A DNA stretch of 51,117 bases from Flavobacteriales bacterium UBA1531 (GTDB taxonomy: Bacteria > Bacteroidota > Bacteroidia > Flavobacteriales_D > Sanyastnellaceae), in the NCBI GenBank assembly GCA_002323795.1, contig DCPZ01000077.1:22557-73673 (forward strand), in the 5' to 3' direction. The notes beneath the pieces were generated by a model. The model was given only the letters and a program-made list of their open reading frames with translations. It was not told where the DNA came from and ran no database searches. Within the stretch, counting starts at the first letter, position 1. Each line of letters begins with the position of its first letter. A program made the position numbers and the translations under genes. Below, one piece after another: positions 25,928 to 33,178 of the stretch.

Positions 25928-26788
25928 TCAGTAATGCCAGAGATCGTGTTCCAAAAGAAACAATTCTTCTTTGATGCGTTCTGATTCAGCCAATGCGTCC
26001 AACCCTCGCGCATACGAGGAAATGGGACGATCGTAAACGTTGGATTCTTTCACTACGAAACTACTGAAGAATCGTTTTTGGAATAAATCTTCGTAGGTAC
26101 GGCGTTGGGCATCATTCATGGGGTTGTAGGCCTCTGAATTCGCAAATACATAGCGACATTCTGGGTAGTAAAGCCAGAATAAATCCTTGAAACCTTTCGA
26201 CAAGCCTTCTTCATCAAATTCTTCCAAGCGAGGAGCAATTCCAATGATTCGAACATAACGTTCACCTCGTTGACGGTCCCAAATCCAATCTTCTTTGATC
26301 AAGTAGCGGGTGATTGAACCCGTTTCTATAGCAACTTGCTCAGGTCGATCTCCAATCTTTTCTCCTGTCTCCAAATCAAATTCAGGAATCAAAACTGTTG
26401 GATTCAAGATGCTGTCAACTTGGTTGGGTGTGAGAGGATATCGGAACTCGTCATCATCTCCGGCAGGACCCGTTCCGTATGCCACAAGCGAACCCTCGAC
26501 CAACAGTGCGTTGCGGACAACGTCGAAAAGACTTTTTCGGTCTGCAATGGGTTTTACGGGATAGTAGTATGGATGATTCATTTTTTCCCGAAGATCCATT
26601 TCTTGCCAGATACGTTGTGTGTACATGACATCTGCTTCACGCAGATAAGGGTAGGGTACAACGCGCTTTGTGATGTTAGCTTCTTTGACGTATGCTCCAT
26701 CCAATACATTGGATACCTGTGCTGATAAATCAGCGGTAGCAAAAATGCATAGAACGAAAAGCAAGATGGGGGTGATGAACCTTTTCAT
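25928..26788 (-). CDS. gldN: T9SS/gliding protein GldN (PorN)
   Basis: Periplasmic component that forms the outer-membrane-associated ring with lipoprotein GldK. The 286-residue product has a signal peptide (ITPILLFVLCIFATADLSAQ). Typical GldN features follow: DGAYVKEANITKRVVPYPYLREADVMY and MNHPYYYPVKP near residue 75, and the EDWIWDRQRGERYVRIIGIAP segment. Start ATG 26788 lies 14 nt after gldM; a TTG at 26806 overlapping gldM is less likely. Last gene of the cluster, followed by the terminator. Confidence 0.95.
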   Translation of the reverse strand: MKRFITPILLFVLCIFATADLSAQVSNVLDGAYVKEANITKRVVPYPYLREADVMYTQRIWQEMDLREKMNHPYYYPVKPIADRKSLFDVVRNALLVEGSLVAYGTGPAGDDDEFRYPLTPNQVDSILNPTVLIPEFDLETGEKIGDRPEQVAIETGSITRYLIKEDWIWDRQRGERYVRIIGIAPRLEEFDEEGLSKGFKDLFWLYYPECRYVFANSEAYNPMNDAQRRTYEDLFQKRFFSSFVVKESNVYDRPISSYARGLDALAESERIKEELFLLEHDLWHY

Positions 26789-26802
26789 GATTTTCAGATT
26801 GT

Positions 26803-28518
26803 TCAAGATACTTTGAGTTTCATTGTAGCCAATTGCCTCTCACTTCCGTCAGGCATTTTAACCACGATGTCTTCGATGTAGATTACGTTTCCACGGGTCA
26901 CACGATTGAGAAGCTCTTTCATGTTCTCCGTCAAGCGGTTGCTGTTTGATTTCCGTTCAACCAGTGTTCCGTCTCTGCTAACTGAAATGCTAAAGCTTTT
27001 GACGACGACTTTAACATCGAAATCAAAATTGACCATTTTGGCAGCAACGCCCGGAGCTCCGAGTAACGTGTTTTTGCTAATCGTGCGATCTGACGGCTCC
27101 TTTCCTGCAAAGGAGGGGACTGGATCAGGAATGCGCTTGACACGAAAATCTCTTTGCGGAAGACTCTTCTTCGAACCATCAGGCAACGTAGCAGTGACGC
27201 TGATTTTAGCATCTTTGCCCTTGCCAGGTTCAACCACGTAAGAGCCGTCCGGTTGTTTCTTGATTTTGTGGCCACCTGCAATTCTCACGTCAAGTCGATC
27301 ACCAGGAACACCGGGCACCGAAACTTCAACCGGGTTAGGTAAACCACGGTAGAACACGTTCATCTTTGTTGGGGATACAACAAGCGCGGGCTCTGCAACG
27401 GTAAAACTGGGCGTGTAGAATGGGTATGGTTCGACATTCCCATCAGGACCTTGGAATCGGATTAATCCTTTGTAATTCACTTCTCCGAGGGACATGCCTC
27501 GAGTTGAGATTCGCAGTTTTCCCAACCCATCTAATCCAATCGGGAGCGTTTCCATATCAGCGTACTCGAGCATGCTGGAATCTCGACCGTTCCATTTTTT
27601 GCCATCGACAAAGATGTCTGGAGGGTTGGTTCCATCAAACGCAGCTAGCAATATATCTGCCCTAAAACTATCACCCCTCAGGATGTAGTTCGATTCAGGC
27701 ACAACCAACGGCAAGAGGTTTGTGAATTTGTAAGACTTGGCATCAACACTGCCCAATAACCAAGACAAAATATCTTCTTGAATGTCTTGAACATCCAGGT
27801 TCATTTTGGTCATCAAAGGCATTACAGCTGCCAAGGGAACATGATAAAACGTGGCTTGCTCCCAGCTAACTTCTCGGTCTTCGACCACTTCCGGAGGAAA
27901 CGCGAAAGTTTCATCGATTTGATCTTTGATGCTTTCAGGCAATTCTCTTCGTTGCCCGAGATTATCCGTAACCGAAATGCTTCGCAAGTACTCGGCGTAG
28001 GAGCCTAATTTGGCTTTTAGGTCTGTTGCCATGAATTCGCCCTCGAGTGGAGTCGCGGGTTCAGCAAGACCCATGTATGTGGTGACGTTTTGGTATTCGT
28101 CCTTGATAGGAACATGTGCCAAATTCAAAACGGTATCCATTCCGTTTTCATCTTTTCCGATATAGGCCGAATAATTCAAGTCACCGGCATCATCATAGTC
28201 TCCCGCAGACGCGGCCATGATGCGTGCTTTTAACTCATTGATGTAATAAATCAAGGCCTCTGATCGTTGGTTGACCACTTCTGCGCGGTCCAAGAAAGGT
28301 TGAACTTTCTCTTTATTTTGTAAGTATTTAGCTTGCAGCGCAGAGCTAGTCTCATTCACTTTTGCGTCAAGCGTTCCTTGCGTATTGCGCAGGCTTGTTT
28401 CAACTTTTACAAATCCGTTCAGGACTTCCTTTGATATGTTCAAGGCCAGAAGGGCGGTGAGTACCAAGTACATCATTCCGATCATCTTCTGCCTGGGTGT
28501 TTCTTTTGCTCCAGCCAT
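26803..28518 (-). CDS. gldM: T9SS/gliding motor protein GldM (PorM)
   Basis: Inner-membrane protein with one N-terminal membrane helix and a long periplasmic rod of four domains; with GldL it forms the proton-driven T9SS motor. The start MAGAKETPRQKMIGMMYLVLTALLALN is the family hallmark (membrane helix about 14-27). It is followed by a helical domain (SLRNTQGTLDAK, LIYYINELKARI) and beta domains, with GNVIYIEDIVVKMPDG at the C-terminus. At 571 residues it is somewhat longer than the roughly 515 residues usual for GldM. Start is 43 nt after gldL. Confidence 0.96.
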   Translation of the reverse strand: MAGAKETPRQKMIGMMYLVLTALLALNISKEVLNGFVKVETSLRNTQGTLDAKVNETSSALQAKYLQNKEKVQPFLDRAEVVNQRSEALIYYINELKARIMAASAGDYDDAGDLNYSAYIGKDENGMDTVLNLAHVPIKDEYQNVTTYMGLAEPATPLEGEFMATDLKAKLGSYAEYLRSISVTDNLGQRRELPESIKDQIDETFAFPPEVVEDREVSWEQATFYHVPLAAVMPLMTKMNLDVQDIQEDILSWLLGSVDAKSYKFTNLLPLVVPESNYILRGDSFRADILLAAFDGTNPPDIFVDGKKWNGRDSSMLEYADMETLPIGLDGLGKLRISTRGMSLGEVNYKGLIRFQGPDGNVEPYPFYTPSFTVAEPALVVSPTKMNVFYRGLPNPVEVSVPGVPGDRLDVRIAGGHKIKKQPDGSYVVEPGKGKDAKISVTATLPDGSKKSLPQRDFRVKRIPDPVPSFAGKEPSDRTISKNTLLGAPGVAAKMVNFDFDVKVVVKSFSISVSRDGTLVERKSNSNRLTENMKELLNRVTRGNVIYIEDIVVKMPDGSERQLATMKLKVS

Positions 28519-28561
28519 GGTTGATTTTTAATGGTTCTAAATCATCGTAAGCATCCAATGC

Positions 28562-29317
28562 TTATCGACCCATAGCATTGAGCATGTTGCCATAAACGTT
28601 ATTCAGAGAAGCGAGATTCTTTGAAAGTTGTGCAATGTTCTCTTTGTACAGTTTGGTGTCTTCTACAGAATCATTGAGGTTCTGAACCAATTCACCCATT
28701 CCTGTGTAGAGTTCCGCATTGACTTTCAATTGCTCTAGTTGTGCTCCATACATATCATTCAGAGACGTTAGATTTTCCGTCATCTGCTGCATTGCATTTC
28801 CAACGGTTGAGCTCATTTCACCAGCTGCTTCGAGTCCAGTGAGCGACTCTGAAACTTTGGAGTAATCGTTCGCCAACTGACTTACGTTCTCTGTGGCTGA
28901 ATTCAGTGCGTTTCCGTAGTCTTGTGCTGCTGAGGAAACATCCGCAGCTTCACCCATCTTCGTAGCCTGTTCACCAAGATGCCTCATTCCATCGCCCAAT
29001 CGTTCGATCAATTCAGATTCGATGTTGGCTTCCTGGAGCATGTCGTCCAATTGGCCTGTGATGTTTTTCTTAGGAGGTGATCCGTCCGCTGGTGTAGCGA
29101 GTTCGGGATAAACCAATGACCAGTCAGGTTCTTCATGAGGCTTTTCAAAAGCGGAGAAGAAGAAGATGATGGCCTCAGTCCCCAAACCAACAATCAACAT
29201 TTCTGATGCAAATGGATAGTGGTTGATTTTAAATAGCGCCCCAACGATAACGACAGCTGCACCTATACCGTACATCTTCGCCATCAAGTTTTTCCAGCCT
29301 TTGCTTCCTGGTTTCAT
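28562..29317 (-). CDS. gldL: T9SS/gliding motor protein GldL (PorL)
   Basis: Inner-membrane partner of GldM. The 251-residue protein has two membrane helices near the N-terminus (about 14-30 and 38-56). The second contains GLGTEAIIFFF with E48, matching the conserved intramembrane glutamate thought to carry protons in the GldL motor. A long cytoplasmic helical region with heptad-like NALNSATENV and NLTSLNDMYGAQLEQL follows. The C-terminus (LASLNNVYGNMLNAMGR) is typical. It lies 82 nt after gldK and 43 nt before gldM. Confidence 0.96.
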   Translation of the reverse strand: MKPGSKGWKNLMAKMYGIGAAVVIVGALFKINHYPFASEMLIVGLGTEAIIFFFSAFEKPHEEPDWSLVYPELATPADGSPPKKNITGQLDDMLQEANIESELIERLGDGMRHLGEQATKMGEAADVSSAAQDYGNALNSATENVSQLANDYSKVSESLTGLEAAGEMSSTVGNAMQQMTENLTSLNDMYGAQLEQLKVNAELYTGMGELVQNLNDSVEDTKLYKENIAQLSKNLASLNNVYGNMLNAMGR

Positions 29318-29399
29318 TTAAAAAAGTCTTTTAATGTGGTTTCAATTCAAAAACAGATTGAAGCTGCGCTGAGTCACAGCATTCAACCTTCGATTGGAT

Positions 29400-30764
29400 T
29401 TAGTTCCAATCTTCTGGTGAGCCGCTTTTGCCACGCCCCATGTATGTCATAGCGCTTCGGAACCCGATATATGCCTTGCTCGTATCGCGGTATTCAAAAG
29501 AACGTGTTCCAGTCTGGCAATAGTATCCAATGTCTTTCCACGAGCCTCCGCGAATGACTTTCCGATGAAGAGCGGGAGGGTCGTCTACGCTCGCTTGATA
29601 ACTGTATTCTGGACTGAGGTCGTGAGAGAAATCATAGACAGTCTCGTCAAAAGCAGTGCTCGTCCACTCTGCAACATTGCCTGCCATGTTGAACAAACCG
29701 TAATCGTTTGGACTGTAGCTGTCTGTTGAGACCGTTCGAATTGCGCCATCCTCCACATAATCGCCGCGCATTGGCTTAAAGTTCGCCAACGGGCACCCCT
29801 GAGCATTTCGCATGTACGGCCCTCCCCATGGGAAAGGGCTCAATTGCAGCCCACCACGAGCGGCATACTCCCATTCTGCCTCAGTAGGCAAGCGGAATCT
29901 TTGCACATCGGACTGACCAGTGCTAGCCCGATAATTGTTCATCAGCTGCGTCCTCCAAGCATTAAATGCTTTGGCCTGGCTCCACGTCACACCAACGACA
30001 GGGTAGTTGTCGTAAGCAGGGTGGTAGAAATAGTGCATCATGTCTTCCGCATAGGAATAAGTGTAGTCACGCACCCACACCAAGGTGTCAGGATAAATGT
30101 TGATGGTTTCTTCAACCACGAATTGTGATCGGTCACTGTGTCCTCGAATGCTATGCAATTGATTGAGGCTATTGACCTCTCCATATTCTTCATCAAGTCC
30201 GCCTTTGCCTGCGGCTGCTTGGTAGTTCATCCACCAATAGCGATAGTTCAATTTGCGCGTATCGTAGCTCGCTTCATTGTAGAACTGATCAGAACCTTGT
30301 AGGAAGTACTCATCGTAAAGCAGGTCGAAAATGTCTTCGTCTTCCCAGTTGATTTCAGTCTCCCAGTTCAAGATGTATCCCTTGTCGATGAATCGGTCCA
30401 GTTCTCTTCCCAAGGCATCTTCGGCAAAGAAGAAATCTTCATTGTCATCTTCAGCGAGGGTGTTTCGGAACAATGAATCCTTTACCCAACTCGTGAATTG
30501 ACGGTATTCATTGTTGGAAATCTCGTGAACGTCCATGTAAAATGCTGGAATACTGACCGTTTTCGATCTTGTGTTCAGTGCGAACGGAACGTCCTGATCA
30601 CTTGGACCCATGGTATATGATCCCAAATGAATGTAATTCATCCCATATGGATTCACCTGAATCCAGTTTTCGCGAGGATAGACTCCAACGAGTTCACCCT
30701 GAGGACCAGCGTAACACCCGAAAAGAGTGGCAGCTGTAATGAGTATGATGAGTGTCTTTTTCAT
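29400..30764 (-). CDS. gldK: T9SS/gliding lipoprotein GldK (PorK)
   Basis: Outer-membrane lipoprotein of 454 residues that makes the periplasmic ring with GldN. The signal ends in lipobox TLFGC with C17. The body is an FGE-sulfatase (formylglycine-generating enzyme-like) fold: MNYIHLGSYTMG, FYMDVHEISNNEYRQF, VGVTWSQAKAFNAWR, RLPTEAEWEYAARGG, NMAGNVAEWTST and VIRGGSWKD. The fold is reused structurally in GldK and no enzymatic function is implied. It follows porP/sprF by 75 nt. Confidence 0.96.
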   Translation of the reverse strand: MKKTLIILITAATLFGCYAGPQGELVGVYPRENWIQVNPYGMNYIHLGSYTMGPSDQDVPFALNTRSKTVSIPAFYMDVHEISNNEYRQFTSWVKDSLFRNTLAEDDNEDFFFAEDALGRELDRFIDKGYILNWETEINWEDEDIFDLLYDEYFLQGSDQFYNEASYDTRKLNYRYWWMNYQAAAGKGGLDEEYGEVNSLNQLHSIRGHSDRSQFVVEETINIYPDTLVWVRDYTYSYAEDMMHYFYHPAYDNYPVVGVTWSQAKAFNAWRTQLMNNYRASTGQSDVQRFRLPTEAEWEYAARGGLQLSPFPWGGPYMRNAQGCPLANFKPMRGDYVEDGAIRTVSTDSYSPNDYGLFNMAGNVAEWTSTAFDETVYDFSHDLSPEYSYQASVDDPPALHRKVIRGGSWKDIGYYCQTGTRSFEYRDTSKAYIGFRSAMTYMGRGKSGSPEDWN

Positions 30765-30839
30765 GTTGCTTGCAGGCTATGAATCCAATAAAGGATTACG
30801 AGTAATAACTCCAAATTGTTGCCATTTATTATGGCTTCC

Positions 30840-31799
30840 TTAGAGGAATCGGGGGTTAGCGTATCGATTCTTCACAGGAATGCTTTCAAATTTGAAGCAG
30901 TAACTGAGGAATACTTCATGAGAACCTGATGAGTAGTTCCGAAGTTCAGATGTGGTCGCATCATAAGAATATCCAAGGCGGAAAACCTGCTTGGAGTATG
31001 TGTTGCGTTGCTTGTCTTCCATGGCATATTCTACGCCGAAAGTTGGCGCAACGGCATCTGTTGGCCTCCAGCTCACACCAGCCCAAATCATGTTGTCCCA
31101 AAGGACGTTTACATTGATATCGGCAATGGTCGCGCTTAAATCGGTCTTCGCAAGTACATTCGTACGCAAAACGAGGTAATCGCCATCCAACGGATGGTTG
31201 TATCCTCCCATGGCATAGATATGACGGCGCGGTTGCATGCTCAAATCCGTTAGTTCAGTTTCCATCAGATGAGTCGTGCTCAATCCTGCATAGAATGAAC
31301 CAGGCTTGCGTACGAAGATTCCAAGGTCTACATCGATCGCGCTTGAGCTCGTTTTGTCGTTTGGAATTGCTTGATCCAGGGTGTAGTCGTCAATCGCAAT
31401 CCATTCGTTTCCGAGTGTTTTTGAAAACATGGTTGCAGCAAGTCCGATGCTGACTATTGCACCATTTGATAGCGGTTCGAGGTGATAAGCATAACCCAGC
31501 TTACCGAGCGTGTTGGTCTCCTGTCCCAATGCATCCGAATAAAAGCTGAGCAAAACGCCACCCCTTAAGGCATCCACAAAAGTGTGCGCCGTGAGCATGC
31601 TCGTGTTGGGATCTCGATCCAAACCTTCCCATTGATTTCGATAAGTACCCGAAACACAAGTCAGATCGCTATTTCCCGCTACAGCAGGATTGAACGATGC
31701 GGGTTCCATGTACCATTGGGTGAATTGCGGGTCTTGTTGGGACATCGTTGTGGAGACGATCGCCAGCGAAAAGCACGCGAGTAGGAGAATACGAGTCAT
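30840..31799 (-). CDS. PorP/SprF family T9SS outer-membrane protein
   Basis: Outer-membrane barrel of 319 residues in the PorP/SprF family. A signal peptide ends near VSTTMS. The mature N-terminus QQDPQFTQWYMEP and the following FNPAVAGNSDLTCVSGTYRNQW are the family hallmark. PorP/SprF proteins support secretion or attachment of specific T9SS substrates, including SprB-like adhesins. Its location directly before gldK is the usual arrangement in Flavobacteriia. Several paralogues commonly exist in a genome, so I do not assign porP or sprF firmly. Confidence 0.92.
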   Translation of the reverse strand: MTRILLLACFSLAIVSTTMSQQDPQFTQWYMEPASFNPAVAGNSDLTCVSGTYRNQWEGLDRDPNTSMLTAHTFVDALRGGVLLSFYSDALGQETNTLGKLGYAYHLEPLSNGAIVSIGLAATMFSKTLGNEWIAIDDYTLDQAIPNDKTSSSAIDVDLGIFVRKPGSFYAGLSTTHLMETELTDLSMQPRRHIYAMGGYNHPLDGDYLVLRTNVLAKTDLSATIADINVNVLWDNMIWAGVSWRPTDAVAPTFGVEYAMEDKQRNTYSKQVFRLGYSYDATTSELRNYSSGSHEVFLSYCFKFESIPVKNRYANPRFL

Positions 31800-31822
31800 G
31801 TTAACTAGTTGGTTATCAGCAG

Positions 31823-31853
31823 GTTCTTCTTAGGACAGTGAAGTCCCAAGAAC
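31823..31853 (-). other. inverted repeat in the leader before porP/sprF
   Basis: GTTCTT (31823-31828) pairs with AAGAAC (31848-31853), and inside it GGAC (31833-31836) pairs with GTCC (31843-31846), with an internal loop. It lies 24-54 nt upstream of the porP ATG in the 120-bp gap after the arginase-like gene. It could be a transcript leader hairpin or an operator. No T-run follows, so it is not an intrinsic terminator. Confidence 0.4.
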
Positions 31854-31919
31854 GCTAATATAGAGAAATTCTAAAACTATAGGATTTGAAGGGTAAGATT
31901 CTCCACATTTGAGCGCTTG

Positions 31920-33092
31920 TCACGCGAGTTTTTTGAAGGTTTGCCACCAGCGTTCAGGAAGTTTCCCTTGGGTGGCTTCGATGTAATCTTCATGGCTGCA
32001 ACTGACGAGATGTGTGATTTTTTTGTGATTGCCTCTTTGAGGCGGATAGGGGATTTCCATCCACCAGCGATCGCTTCGCGCGCTTTTATGAAAAATAACT
32101 TCTTGATCAACTTCATCCAGATCAATCACGAATTTGGTGTATTCGTCAATGCTGCACTTTGGATAGTCAGATTTTTGGGCATAAATCCCATCCAACGCAT
32201 GCCAAACCATTTGTGCCATGAGCTGTGTCCCGAGATTGCGTTGATCCAAGTCGGGATTGTGTTCAAAAAATCCGATGCTTTTGACTCGATCAGACATTCC
32301 TGCGTACCGTGCGAGTTGACAGGCAGTTACCGCATCAATTCCATTGGGCCCGGCATCACTGTGGGCTGCGTGTTCGCAGCCTCTAATCGCACTGGCATCG
32401 AACGATACCAGGTCAGCGTCGCGCAAAACGGGCTCCATTTTATGGGGGCTGGCCATGGCCGAACCCAATCGAATGGAACTGAATTGCATTTTATCTAACA
32501 GTTCCAGAGTATCCGGATCCGTCAGGTAGCCTTGATGTCCGATGTTGGTGTAATTGAACAAATAATTCGGTTCATGAAGAATGATATCATTCATGAAGTT
32601 CCTGGAATTTGAATCGTCTGGGTCAGCCCCGAAATCTAGCCTCGAATCAATGGTGACCATTTCAACGGGTTTACCAAATGGTTCCAGCGCTTTGTAAATT
32701 GCTGAAGTCCAATTTTGACCGCCACCGAGTACGATTGGAATGATGCCCATTTGCATCAATTCTGCCGAAACGGATTCAACCGCTGCTGCAGTATCAGCTT
32801 CCGTGACACCTGGCCTCAGGTCGCCGAGATCCACCGTAGCTCCCCAATGATGGTGAGGCGTCAAGCGGTAAAGGCATTCTCTGATGTTTTGCGGTCCTCC
32901 ACTGCACCCTTCGTTATCGCCACTTTTTCGCCCATCTAAAATTCCAAAAAGTACCACCTTGACACCCTCCAGTTCTGGCTGGTAGTCAAAACGGTGAACT
33001 TCCATTCGATCGGCGATGCGCTGCGAACCATCAGCATTGGAGTAATGGGGAGTATTAACAGACTCAAAAAGATCATAAATGCCTTCCAACAT
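31920..33092 (-). CDS. arginase/formimidoylglutamase-fold protein with degenerate metal site
   Basis: Ureohydrolase-fold protein of 390 residues. The three arginase signature regions can be aligned but are altered: GGDH is GGGQN, DAHxD is DSRLD, and the SxDxDxxDP region is SFDASAIRG. Both histidines and one aspartate that bind the Mn pair are therefore missing. The later catalytic-region glutamate survives in FFEHNP. Databases usually label such proteins formimidoylglutamase, but an active enzyme is doubtful. The C-terminus KLPERWWQTFKKL resembles homologues I recall beside topA and gld genes in flavobacteria. It lies between topA (86 nt) and porP/sprF (120 nt), all on one strand. Confidence 0.8.
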   Translation of the reverse strand: MLEGIYDLFESVNTPHYSNADGSQRIADRMEVHRFDYQPELEGVKVVLFGILDGRKSGDNEGCSGGPQNIRECLYRLTPHHHWGATVDLGDLRPGVTEADTAAAVESVSAELMQMGIIPIVLGGGQNWTSAIYKALEPFGKPVEMVTIDSRLDFGADPDDSNSRNFMNDIILHEPNYLFNYTNIGHQGYLTDPDTLELLDKMQFSSIRLGSAMASPHKMEPVLRDADLVSFDASAIRGCEHAAHSDAGPNGIDAVTACQLARYAGMSDRVKSIGFFEHNPDLDQRNLGTQLMAQMVWHALDGIYAQKSDYPKCSIDEYTKFVIDLDEVDQEVIFHKSARSDRWWMEIPYPPQRGNHKKITHLVSCSHEDYIEATQGKLPERWWQTFKKLA

Positions 33093-33178
33093 GAACGCAA
33101 TATCGCGGGAAACGCGATGGTTTTACCGTCACCGGATGAAGGTTGCTGACATCCAGACGGGGATTATTGAGCAGGTCT

